From NCBI GenBank assembly GCA_035503715.1, contig DATJTE010000007.1:1-64000 (forward strand): DNA of 64,000 nt. Direction: 5' to 3'. Source of the DNA: OAS926 sp035503715. Lineage in GTDB: Bacteria > Pseudomonadota > Alphaproteobacteria > Rhizobiales > Rhizobiaceae. This document shows, piece by piece, positions 51,633 to 60,038 of the stretch (positions are counted from its first letter, which is position 1; the number at the start of each line of letters is the position of its first letter). Made by a program: the position numbers and the translations under genes. Below the pieces are notes generated by a model, which worked only from the letters and a program-made list of their open reading frames with translations, was not told the origin of the DNA and did no database searches.

Positions 51633-52271
51633 ATGCCGAATCTTGAAAATCTCCGCAAGCAGGCCAAGCTTTATCTGCGATGGCATCGTGAGCAGCACTA
51701 TCCTGTCGCTCACATGATCCGCTCGCTGCTGCCCCAGTTCGGTCATCTGACAGACAGGCAGGTCTTGGAAAGCACCTTCAGGCTTGCCGATGCACAGGAG
51801 CTTGTCGCGAAGAAATCCGGTTTCGAGAGTTGGGCGGCACTCGTCAAAGGACTCGACTTCATGACTGACCAAGCCGTGCAGGGTACCTCAGGGTCGATGC
51901 TGCTCCGTGCCGAGCCGCAGCTTTTCGTTTCCAATATTGAAGCGTCCTGCTCGTTCTTCGAGGAGAAACTCGGCTTCAAAGTAAGCTTCAAATATGGCAC
52001 CCCGCCATTCTACGCCCAGGTCGCGCGCGACGGGGCGTCGCTCAATCTTCGCCATGTCGATCAGCCTGTGATGGATCAGAACGCGCGAACGGCCGAAGAG
52101 CTTCTATCGGCGACGATCATCATCGATCACGCCAAGCCGTTGTTCGTCGAATACATGGAGGCTGGCGTTACCTTCCATCAGGCCCTGCGGACGGAGCCTT
52201 GGGGCGCCCGCACCTTCATCATAAGGGACCTGGACGGCAATTTGATCTGCTTCGCCGCTGACACCAACTGA
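51633..52271 (+). CDS. VOC family protein with N-terminal helical domain
   Basis: A 212-residue two-part protein. Residues 1-75 (NLRKQAKLYLRWHREQHYPVAHMIR, LTDRQVLESTFRLADAQELVAKKSGFESWAALVKGL) form a small helical domain found at the front of several uncharacterised proteins. Residues 95-212 are a glyoxalase/bleomycin-resistance domain: QLFVSNIEASCSFFEEKLGFKVSFKYG and RTFIIRDLDGNLICFA. It lies alone between oppositely oriented valS and popZ, and reads as slightly less GC-biased than its neighbours, so recent arrival is possible. Shown activity: none known. Confidence 0.82.
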   Translation: MPNLENLRKQAKLYLRWHREQHYPVAHMIRSLLPQFGHLTDRQVLESTFRLADAQELVAKKSGFESWAALVKGLDFMTDQAVQGTSGSMLLRAEPQLFVSNIEASCSFFEEKLGFKVSFKYGTPPFYAQVARDGASLNLRHVDQPVMDQNARTAEELLSATIIIDHAKPLFVEYMEAGVTFHQALRTEPWGARTFIIRDLDGNLICFAADTN

Positions 52272-52295
52272 CGGCGGTCACCGGCGAACGGGTTG

Positions 52296-53213
52296 CTACG
52301 CGCCGCGCGCCACGCGCTCGATCTCTTCGCGCACCAGCCGCTCGACCAGGATGGGCAGATTGTTGTCCATCCACTCCTGCAGCATCGGCCGCATCATCTC
52401 TTCGGCCATCTGGTCGAAGCTCTTCTGGCGGTTCGCGGCAAACGCCTCTGACAATTCGCCGAATGCCGCCGCAACCTGGCGGCCAGCCGCGGCCGAAATG
52501 ATCGACTGCTTCGGCGCGGACTCCGCCGCAGCCGCAACAGGCTTCAGTGCAGGTGGGGCTGATGGGAATGGCTCGACCGGCGCGACCGATAGCGGCCATA
52601 CCGGTTCAACCGAAGCGGCTTGCACCACTTCGACCGCCGCCGGCTTGGCCGGCGCGCCGACCGGAGCGATCGCCGGTTCCTGCGCGACTGGCTCCGGCCT
52701 CGCAGCGGGCTCCTTGTCCAGGATTGCCTGGATGTCCGCCATGCTCACCGGCTTGCGCTCCGGCGCCGCCGTAGGTGCTTCGATCTGCACAGCCGGTTCC
52801 CGCGCGAGTGACGCCTGCACATCTGCAAGGCTGGCCGGCTTCGGCGCATCGGCAAGGCCAACCGGCTTCGGTGCATCGACCACGGGAACCGCGGGCGTCG
52901 GAGCAGCCGGCAGCACGCGCTTCATCTCCGCCTGCACATCCGCCAGCGAAATCGGCTTCTTTTCCACCACGGGTTCGGGCTTGGCCACGACCGGCTCAAA
53001 TCTCGGCGCGGCCGGCTCCGGCGGCTTGCGGAACTCGGCGCGGAACGCCTCCACTTCCGTCTTCGCCAGAGGCGCTTCGGCAGCCTTCATCTGCTGCACT
53101 TCGCCGTCGCTTGGATGTTTCTTGCTCGAGTCCGAATCCTCGATGATGCGCCTGATCGAGGCGAGTATCTCTTCCATCGAAGGTTCGCGCTGCGCGCTTG
53201 TTGCTTGTGGCAT
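52296..53213 (-). CDS. popZ: Polar organising protein PopZ (DUF2497)
   Basis: A 305-residue scaffold. The N-terminal client-binding helix is SMEEILASIRRIIEDSDSSK (residues 12-31). A long Pro/Ala/Glu-rich linker follows, and then the oligomerisation region RQKSFDQMAEEMMRPMLQEWMDNNLPILVERLVREEIERVARG. PopZ makes a polar microdomain that tethers chromosome origins and polar regulators. The linker contains three spaced copies of a (K)P-S-L/M-AD-V/I-QA helix (about residues 86, 126 and 154) that resemble the client-binding helix. It is located between valS and tolC. Confidence 0.92.
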   Translation of the reverse strand: MPQATSAQREPSMEEILASIRRIIEDSDSSKKHPSDGEVQQMKAAEAPLAKTEVEAFRAEFRKPPEPAAPRFEPVVAKPEPVVEKKPISLADVQAEMKRVLPAAPTPAVPVVDAPKPVGLADAPKPASLADVQASLAREPAVQIEAPTAAPERKPVSMADIQAILDKEPAARPEPVAQEPAIAPVGAPAKPAAVEVVQAASVEPVWPLSVAPVEPFPSAPPALKPVAAAAESAPKQSIISAAAGRQVAAAFGELSEAFAANRQKSFDQMAEEMMRPMLQEWMDNNLPILVERLVREEIERVARGA

Positions 53214-53401
53214 CGTCACATCCGCCGCCCTTGTGACAGTCCGCTCGCGCCCTCGCCGCCAAGCGGGACACGAATCACAGGCGAAGCGTAGCTGACGAAG
53301 ACCGTTCCGAGAATCCCCTTTCGGGGCCACATGGCGATTTCAACAGATTGAAAGGGCGGGAGATTCCGGCGTGGTTAACGCCCGTTGATCAGCAGCCGCG
53401 G

Positions 53402-54772
53402 TCAGCGGCCATCCGGCGTTCTAAGCCCGAACCACTTGTCCTTGACCGCCTCGTAGTGCTCCTTCGGGTCGTACACGGCGACGTTCAGGCCAAGCGTGTG
53501 CACCGACAGCCGCCCCATCGCCGAAAGGATCGCGTAGCTCGCCACAACCACATCGCGTTCGGAGCTGACGAGGTTGATCTGCGCGGCGATCACGTCGGCT
53601 TGCGCGTTGAGCACGTCGAGCGTCGTGCGCTGGCCGACATTGCGCTCCTCGACGACGCCGTTCAACGCCAGCCGCGCTGCTTCGACCACCTCGCGGTTCG
53701 CCGCCACGCCTTCGGCCGCGGCGTAATATTGCGACCACGCCGAGACGACAGCGGCGCGCACCTGGTCGCGCGAGACGTCGACATCGATGCGTGCCTGGCC
53801 GAGCGATTCCTTCGACTGCCGGATCTGCGCGGCGACACGGCCGCCCTGATAGAGGGGAATGCTGAGCGTCGCGCCGATGCTGGCCGAGTTACTTTGCCCG
53901 CCAGGCGAGAGGAAGGATGGCGGAGATCTGTCTGTGAAGCCGTGCGAGACACCGGCCTGGGCCGTGAGCGAGGGAAGCAGTGCACCCTCGGCTGACTTCA
54001 CCGTGAAGGCGGCGACATCGACCAGATGCTCGGTCGCGCGGATCGCCGGATGCTCGATCGCGCCGACGGTCAGGGCTGCCTCCATCGACTTGGGCAGCAG
54101 CTTTGCGAGAGGGCCAGCGCCGCGCAAGCTGCCCGGCTCCGTGCCGACAACCTGGTGGTACACCGCCTCGCTCGACTTCGCCTGCGCCCGCGCGGCCGCG
54201 AGCTGCGCGACGGCCGCAGCACGCTGCGCCTCGGCCTGTGCCACGTCGGTGCGGGTGCCCTCGCCCACCTCGAAACGTGAACGCGCAGCCCGCACCTGCT
54301 CCTCGAGGAAGGCGAGGTTCTGCGCGCGCAGCGCTGCGATCGCCCGGTCGCGGATCACGTCCATATAGGCCGCGGCGGCGTTGAAAAGGATGTTCTGTTC
54401 GGTGTTGCGCAGGCTCTCGTTCGAGGCCAGCACGCGCGCCTTGGAGGCAGCGACATTGTTCTTGGTGCGGAAGCCGTCGAAAAGCGTCTGCTCGATCGCC
54501 ACGCCGAACGAGCCGGTGGTGAGGCGCGATCCTGTCTGTGACGTGTAATTGATCGAAGCCGTCGCTCCAACAACCGGCCGCCATCCGGATTTGGCGATCG
54601 CTACGCCTTCATCGGTGACACGCACGCCGGCGCGGGCCGAATTCAGTTCGGAATTGTTTTCGTATGCCTTTGCCAGCGCACCGCTGATCGTCTCGGCCGA
54701 GAATACCGGGGCCGCGAAAACGCTCGCGGATAACAACAAGACGCTGAACAATCCACTGCGCGCAACCGACAC
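53402..54772 (-). CDS. tolC: TolC family outer membrane efflux/secretion channel
   Basis: A 456-residue outer membrane factor with a signal peptide (LFSVLLLSASVFAAPVFSAE) and two OEP repeats. Typical segments: ISGALAKAYENNSELNSARAGVRVTDEGV, SRFEVGEGTRTDVAQAEAQ, and the second-repeat match ERNVGQRTTLDVLNAQADVIAAQINLVSSERDVVVASY. It makes the exit duct for RND pumps and type I secretion. Start is GTG 54772 with GAGGGG 6 bases upstream. A possible client is the RTX protein encoded 2 kb away, but no type I ABC transporter is in the window. Confidence 0.93.
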   Translation of the reverse strand: MSVARSGLFSVLLLSASVFAAPVFSAETISGALAKAYENNSELNSARAGVRVTDEGVAIAKSGWRPVVGATASINYTSQTGSRLTTGSFGVAIEQTLFDGFRTKNNVAASKARVLASNESLRNTEQNILFNAAAAYMDVIRDRAIAALRAQNLAFLEEQVRAARSRFEVGEGTRTDVAQAEAQRAAAVAQLAAARAQAKSSEAVYHQVVGTEPGSLRGAGPLAKLLPKSMEAALTVGAIEHPAIRATEHLVDVAAFTVKSAEGALLPSLTAQAGVSHGFTDRSPPSFLSPGGQSNSASIGATLSIPLYQGGRVAAQIRQSKESLGQARIDVDVSRDQVRAAVVSAWSQYYAAAEGVAANREVVEAARLALNGVVEERNVGQRTTLDVLNAQADVIAAQINLVSSERDVVVASYAILSAMGRLSVHTLGLNVAVYDPKEHYEAVKDKWFGLRTPDGR

Positions 54773-54924
54773 GACGTTCCCCTCATTCGCAATTTCTGGC
54801 TGCAGTCGCTCCCTCCCCGGACGTCTGCAACACCAATCCAGCCGTGTCCTCGAGAAAACGGCTGGCTAAAAATCGTCTTGCTCTAAGCGAACATGGTTAT
54901 CCGCGCGCCGCAAGACAAGAATCG

Positions 54925-55599
54925 TCAGAACTCAAAGACTTCCACGCGTTTAAAGCCAGGTAGTGGCTTTACTGCCGCATTGAACGCGCGGCGACCCGTT
55001 ACAACATCGTTGGATTTCACGAAAAGCCTTGCCTGGCCGGCATTTCCGATGCCTTCGACGGCCACCAGCCGCCCTCCGTCCTTGAGCTGCGCGAACAGCG
55101 TTTCCGGTATCTGCTCGACCGCGCCGCCGACAAAAATGACGTCATAGGGCGCTTCCGCCGGGTAACCGGCTTCGAGCGGCCCCTCGACGATGGCCACCGT
55201 GTCATGGCCGAGCGTGGCGAGCGTTGCCGTCGCAGTTTCGGCCAGAGCGGGATCGCTTTCGATTCCGATCACGGAACTCGCGAGTTTCGAGATGACGGCG
55301 CTCGAATAACCGGTGCCGCAACCGACATCGAGCACGAAATCGCTCGGTCCGATTTCCGCCAGTTGTATGAGCTTGGCAAAGGGTGACGGTTCCATCAGGT
55401 AGCGCGGACCCGCACCCTCGCGCGCCGAAGCGATCTCGATGTCTTCGTCGATATAGGCAAGGCTGCGCTTCGTTGCGCCAACGAACAGTTCACGCGGCAC
55501 CGACAGCATGGCCGACAGCAGCGGCAGATTAGTCACGTCGGTCGTGCGCACCTGCCCATCGACCATCTTCGTGCGTTGTTCGGAAAAATCGACGTTCAT
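54925..55599 (-). CDS. PCMT-family methyltransferase, second paralogue
   Basis: A 224-residue protein with the PCMT fold. RTKMVDGQVRTTDVTNLPLLSAMLSVPRELFV is the N-terminal signature of the alphaproteobacterial paralogue, and FVLDVGCGTGYSSAVISKLA is SAM motif I. It differs from the pcm at 25649-26293 in its N-terminal half, where the usual catalytic substrate loop (GQTIS-like) is replaced by PRYLMEPSPFAKLIQLAE. So isoaspartyl methylation is not assured. It precedes tolC in the same direction, 150 bases apart. Confidence 0.85.
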   Translation of the reverse strand: MNVDFSEQRTKMVDGQVRTTDVTNLPLLSAMLSVPRELFVGATKRSLAYIDEDIEIASAREGAGPRYLMEPSPFAKLIQLAEIGPSDFVLDVGCGTGYSSAVISKLASSVIGIESDPALAETATATLATLGHDTVAIVEGPLEAGYPAEAPYDVIFVGGAVEQIPETLFAQLKDGGRLVAVEGIGNAGQARLFVKSNDVVTGRRAFNAAVKPLPGFKRVEVFEF

Positions 55600-55674
55600 T
55601 TTCGGGTCCGGCGCCGCGCAATGTCTCGGATCACCGGGTCCAGATCAGGCTAGTTTTGGAGCGTTTCGGAGAAC

Positions 55675-55748
55675 TGGAGGCCTCGCCCGGAATCGAACCG
55701 GGGTGCAAGGATTTGCAGTCCTCTGCGTAACCACTCCGCCACGAGGCC
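55675..55748 (-). tRNA. tRNA-Cys (anticodon GCA)
   Basis: A 74-base tRNA with encoded CCA (55675-55677). Acceptor GGCCTCG/CGAGGCC, anticodon loop CTGCAAA giving GCA, U discriminator as expected for Cys and T-arm GGTTCGATTCC. Single copy in this window. Confidence 0.97.
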
Positions 55749-55876
55749 TCGCCGGAACCGGCGTTCTACGATTGGCTCTGTTAACAGAGGGTGTTTCGGC
55801 CCACAAGCGCCGCGAATGAAATTCCGATCCGGCCCGAAAATCCGCGCCAATCCCGGAAACGCAGGCTCCTGTTCGG

Positions 55877-56146
55877 CTATTCGCCCTTACGCTGCCGCCG
55901 CCGTTCCCACCAGACCACGAGCCGGCGGCGAAAACGCCGCACCGCCGCGAACTCGTAGGAAAGCACCAGCAATCCAAGCGGGATCATCCAGAAGCCGAGA
56001 ATCGGCAGGAAACCGAGAAGCCCGAAGAAGACCAGCAGCACGCCAATGGTGATTCTGACCCAGCGCGACCGCGGCATCGCGACTTCGCGCCCAAACAGCT
56101 TGATCTTGCGGTCTGGCCTTTCCAGCAAAAACTCGCCCTCGCTCAT
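55877..56146 (-). CDS. Small PGPGW-like membrane protein
   Basis: An 89-residue protein with two hydrophobic segments around a Pro/Gly turn: VRITIGVLLVFFGLLGFLPILGFWMIPLGLLVLSYEF. A basic Arg-rich tail follows (RRFRRRLVVWWERRRQRKG). The pattern resembles small PGPGW transmembrane proteins of unknown function. ATG 56146 has GGAAGGGG upstream. It lies between two tRNA genes. Confidence 0.72.
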   Translation of the reverse strand: MSEGEFLLERPDRKIKLFGREVAMPRSRWVRITIGVLLVFFGLLGFLPILGFWMIPLGLLVLSYEFAAVRRFRRRLVVWWERRRQRKGE

Positions 56147-56265
56147 CGCCCCTTCCATGTCGTCAGGTGGCACGTGCCGTTTCCGCCAGCCGATATGAAC
56201 ACTGAAGATGGCGATTGCGAGCTTTTGACGCGAAAAATCGCGCCTAAAAAGCCAAAACTGCGTCT

Positions 56266-56294
56266 TTGCAAAGCGGAAAAGGGTTTGCTATAGG
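56266..56294 (+). promoter_or_regulatory. Promoter of tRNA-Asn
   Basis: TTGCAA (56266-56271) and TATAGG (56289-56294) are spaced by 17 bases, ending 25 bases before the tRNA 5' end. Confidence 0.6.
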
Positions 56295-56319
56295 CACCCC
56301 GCGTTCACGCGAGCCCTGT

Positions 56320-56394
56320 TCCCCGGTAGCTCAGCGGTAGAGCAACCGGCTGTTAACCGGTTGGTCGATGGTTCGAATCCGTCCCGGGGAGCCA
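56320..56394 (+). tRNA. tRNA-Asn (anticodon GUU)
   Basis: A 75-base tRNA with encoded CCA. Acceptor TCCCCGG/CCGGGGA, anticodon stem CCGGC/ACCGG around the loop TGTTA giving GTT, T-arm GGTTCGAATCC, G discriminator. TTTTTT follows and probably ends the transcript. Confidence 0.97.
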
Positions 56395-56500
56395 TTTTTT
56401 CATCTCCTTTTGCAGTTAAGCAAGCCGCCGCCTCGTGCTAGGGTCAGTCAGGCCGCGCTGGTGGATGCCGGTCACGCTCCCGTTGTTCGAAGAGGTCCCC

Positions 56501-58072
56501 ATGGCTGCCGCTACGCCCCAGGAACAATTGATGCTCGAACTGGTCAACCGCGCCCGGTTGAACCCGACCGCGGAAGCCGCGCGCTATGGTCTGGCGCTGA
56601 GCGCCGCCCAGAAAACGCCGCGAGACGTTCTGGCGATGAACGCCGACCTCTACGACGCCGCCACCAATCACACCGCCTGGATGCTGCGTTACGACATCTT
56701 CAGCCACACCGAGACGACGGGCGTCGCGCCGTGGAAGACGGGCACGACACCGCAGCAGCGGGTCAACCACACCGGCTACAACGGGTTGGCCGGCGAGAAC
56801 ATTGCCTGGACGGGCTCCTTGCCGGCGGTACCGAACCCAACGGCGTCGATTTTGGAGTTGCACAAGGGGCTCTTTCTGTCGGCCGGCCACCGGGCCAACA
56901 TATTGAATGCAACCTATGACGAGATCGGCATCGACCAGACCGCTGGAAAATTTCTGTCCAGCGGCACCAACTGGAACGCTTCGATGGTCACGCAGGTGTT
57001 CGGCGTTCCGAATGTCGATCGCGTGTTCGTCACAGGTGTGATCTACCGTGACACCGTCACCAACGACAATTTTTTCACCGTCGGTGAGCAGCGTCCGAGC
57101 AAAGCCGTATCCAGCCCCGGACAGAACAAGACAACGGGTGCAGGCGGTGGATACGAGTTGAGCTATGCGCCGGGGGCCGGCGTCACGCAGATCACAATCG
57201 ACGGCAAGGTGGTCTCGCTCAACCTCTCAACCCGCAACGTGAAACTCGACCTCGTCAACGACAGGGAAATCTGGACCGACGGCAACGTCACGCTGATCAG
57301 CACGACGATCACCGAAGTCCATGCTCTCGGTCTCAAGGCCATGAGCATGAGAGGCACAACCGCCAGCGAAAAATTCTTCGGCAATGACGCCGCGAATTTG
57401 ATCTTCGGCGAAGCAGGCAACGACCGTCTCGACGGCGATGGCGGCGCCGACAGGCTCTTCGGCGGCATCGGCAACGATATCTATGTCGTCGACAACGCCT
57501 CCGACACCGTCAACGAAACGGGCGCCAGCGGAACCGACACTGTCCAGGCGTCGGTGAACTGGAACCTCGCGAACGCAGCGCGCGTGCTGGGTGACATCGA
57601 AAGGCTGATGCTGACGGGAACAGCGAAAAACGGCTTCGGCAACGGGCTCGACAACTTGATTTACGGCAATTCGAGCGCCAACAGCCTGTCGGGCGCCGCC
57701 GGCAACGACATCCTGCGGGGCAGTCTCGGCAACGACACGCTCAGGGGCGGACTGGACCAGGACACCTTCATCTTCAACACGACACCGAATACGAGCACCA
57801 ATCGCGACACGATCTCGGATTTCACCCCGGCGGATGATGTCATTCATCTTGAAAATGCGATCTTCGCCAAGCTGGGTGCGGCCGGGGCTCTAAATCCGGC
57901 GTTCTTCCGGGTCGGAGCACGCGCCTTGGACGCCAACGACTACATCGTTTACCACCGCGGCAGCGGCGCGCTCTTCTATGACGCCGACGGAAACCGCGCG
58001 GGCGCGGCCATCCAGTTTGCCACGCTGACAACGGAACCTCTCATCACCGCGGCGGATTTCAGGGTCATCTGA
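56501..58072 (+). CDS. Secreted CAP (SCP-like) domain protein with RTX calcium-binding repeats
   Basis: A 523-residue protein without an N-terminal signal peptide. Residues 10-165 are a CAP domain: ELVNRARLNPTAEAARYG, FSHTET, GENIAWTG and SAGHRANILNATYDEIG, including the two His and Glu residues of the CAP cleft. Residues about 310-440 carry RTX nonapeptides (FGEAGNDRLDGDGGADRLFG, LSGAAGNDILRGSLGNDTLR), and the C-terminal 80 residues resemble an M10/serralysin-type export end. So it is probably secreted by a type I system and folds on calcium outside. ATG 56501 has AGAGG upstream. No ABC exporter adjoins. Confidence 0.88.
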   Translation: MAAATPQEQLMLELVNRARLNPTAEAARYGLALSAAQKTPRDVLAMNADLYDAATNHTAWMLRYDIFSHTETTGVAPWKTGTTPQQRVNHTGYNGLAGENIAWTGSLPAVPNPTASILELHKGLFLSAGHRANILNATYDEIGIDQTAGKFLSSGTNWNASMVTQVFGVPNVDRVFVTGVIYRDTVTNDNFFTVGEQRPSKAVSSPGQNKTTGAGGGYELSYAPGAGVTQITIDGKVVSLNLSTRNVKLDLVNDREIWTDGNVTLISTTITEVHALGLKAMSMRGTTASEKFFGNDAANLIFGEAGNDRLDGDGGADRLFGGIGNDIYVVDNASDTVNETGASGTDTVQASVNWNLANAARVLGDIERLMLTGTAKNGFGNGLDNLIYGNSSANSLSGAAGNDILRGSLGNDTLRGGLDQDTFIFNTTPNTSTNRDTISDFTPADDVIHLENAIFAKLGAAGALNPAFFRVGARALDANDYIVYHRGSGALFYDADGNRAGAAIQFATLTTEPLITAADFRVI

Positions 58073-58187
58073 CGGACGAAACGGCCGCCGGCAGCGACCG
58101 AAACCCGTACTAAAAACATTAATTACAAGGCCGGACGCGTCGCGTAATGTTACCCTCAATCAAGGGCAACAAACGGCGTCCGCCACG

Positions 58188-59939
58188 GTGTCTGACCCAG
58201 AGAAGCTCGAAGTGACGGATGGGCAGCGGCTGGAAATAGCCGCCCGCGCTGCCTCGCTTGGCATCTGGGACTGGAACCTCCTCACCGACGAGATGATCTA
58301 TTCCGATCGTGCGCGCGAGATCTGCGGCTTCCCGGCCGAAGGCCCGATCACCTTCCAGATGGTGAGCGCGGTCACCCATCGGGAAGACCTGCCGCGAACG
58401 CGGGAACTGGCACGGCGCTCCCTCGATCCGCTGATCCGCGCCAATGAAACATACGAATATCGCATCGTCCGGGCAGACACGGGCGAGACGCGCTGGGTCC
58501 GCGCGCATGGCGAGGCCGTGTTCACCGAAATCGACGGCGAGATCCTGGCGGTTCGCTATGTCGGCACGATCCAGGACATCACGAACCGCAAGAAGGCGGC
58601 AGACGCGCTTGCCGCCAGCGAAGCACGGCTTCGGCTCGCCGTCGAAGCGAGCGGCATGGCCGTGTGGGAAGTGGATCTCGCGACGGAAACGGTCACGCAT
58701 TCGCCTGAACTGAACCGCCTCTGCGGGTTTCCCCCAGACGCCCGGCCGACGCTTGAAGAATTTCGCGCGCGCTATGCACCCGGCGAACAGGAACGCATCC
58801 GCCAGGAGGGCCAGGAAGTACTCGCGCGGGGCGAGACGATGATGCAGACCGAGTTCCGCCAGATCTGGCCGGACGGCTCCGAGCATTGGCTGCTGATGCG
58901 CGCGCAGATTGCGCCAGGCTCGGGCGGGACCGGTCAGCGCGTGATCGGCGTCCTCTTCGACGTCACCGAGCGCAAGCGCGCCGAAGAGGTGTTCCGCGAG
59001 ATGGCGGACAACGCCCCGGTCATGGTCTGGGTGACTGATCCGGACGACAATTGCACCTTCATGAGCCGGTCCTGGTACGAGTTCACCGGTCAGGCGCCTG
59101 GTGATGCGCTTGGCCGCGGCTGGCTCAACTGCGTCCATCCCGAGGATTTTGAGACGACCGAGAAGGCGTCGCGTATCTCCGTCGAGGAGCGCACACCCTT
59201 CCGCGCCGAGTACCGCCTCCGGCGCCACGACGGCGAATGGCGGTGGGTGCTCGACGTCGCCGCGCCCCGTTATGACAAGGCCGGGAGATTCCTCGGCCAT
59301 ATCGGCTCCGTCATCGACATCACCGAGCGCTACCGGGACGAGGAGCGCCGCTCGCTTCTTGTCAGCGAGCTGAACCACCGGCTGAAGAATTCGTTGGCAA
59401 TCGTCCAGACCATCGCTTCCCAGACCTTTCGCGGCATCGAGGAAGCCTCCGGCGCCGTGTCCGCCTTTGCCGGCCGCCTGCGGGCACTCGCCGATGCCAA
59501 TGAGATCGGGCTCAAAGACAACGCCGCGACCGTCAGCCTCGGCGAGGTCGTGCTTAGGATCACCGCGCCCTACCGCGAAGGCGTGTCGAACCCGTTCGAC
59601 ATCTGCGGCGACGATATTCTCATGTCGTCCCGCATCGCGGTCGCCGTCGGCATGGCGCTGCACGAACTCTCCACCAATGCGGTGAAGTATGGCTCGCTCT
59701 CCGTGCCGTCCGGACGCGTCGCGGTCGAGTGGCGGCAGGCTGACAAAAATCGGGTGGAGATCGTCTGGACCGAATCCGGTGGACCGGAGGTTGCCAAGCC
59801 CGAGCGTCTTGGCTTCGGTTCGCGCCTGATCGAGCGCGGCGTTCTGATGGGCGTCCGCGGCAAGGCCGAGATTGCCTACGAGCCGGCCGGCCTGGTGTGC
59901 CGCATGGAGGTTCCGATCTCGGAAGCGGCGCCGGCGTAA
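58188..59939 (+). CDS. HWE-family sensor histidine kinase with three PAS domains
   Basis: A 583-residue soluble kinase. Three PAS/PAC units cover about residues 15-135, 140-262 and 263-390. The HWE kinase core follows: ELNHRLKNSLAIVQTIASQTFRG near 397 with the phospho-accepting His, HELSTNAVKYGSLS as the N-box, and VEWR/WTESGGP with conserved Trp and Glu. No membrane segment is seen, and the PAS domains lack the LOV Cys motif NCRFLQ, so a non-light cytoplasmic signal is likely. HWE kinases often act in the alphaproteobacterial general stress response via PhyR, but no regulator gene adjoins. GTG start at 58188 has a weak ribosome binding site. Confidence 0.9.
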   Translation: MSDPEKLEVTDGQRLEIAARAASLGIWDWNLLTDEMIYSDRAREICGFPAEGPITFQMVSAVTHREDLPRTRELARRSLDPLIRANETYEYRIVRADTGETRWVRAHGEAVFTEIDGEILAVRYVGTIQDITNRKKAADALAASEARLRLAVEASGMAVWEVDLATETVTHSPELNRLCGFPPDARPTLEEFRARYAPGEQERIRQEGQEVLARGETMMQTEFRQIWPDGSEHWLLMRAQIAPGSGGTGQRVIGVLFDVTERKRAEEVFREMADNAPVMVWVTDPDDNCTFMSRSWYEFTGQAPGDALGRGWLNCVHPEDFETTEKASRISVEERTPFRAEYRLRRHDGEWRWVLDVAAPRYDKAGRFLGHIGSVIDITERYRDEERRSLLVSELNHRLKNSLAIVQTIASQTFRGIEEASGAVSAFAGRLRALADANEIGLKDNAATVSLGEVVLRITAPYREGVSNPFDICGDDILMSSRIAVAVGMALHELSTNAVKYGSLSVPSGRVAVEWRQADKNRVEIVWTESGGPEVAKPERLGFGSRLIERGVLMGVRGKAEIAYEPAGLVCRMEVPISEAAPA

Positions 59940-60038
59940 GGGGCCTGCTCCCATCCGCGTGAAACTTAAGGGAAATTCGTCCGTACCTTCCTCCGACAAC
60001 AGCGCGGCGCACCGCCGCGCGGCGTGGCTGGGGGACGG

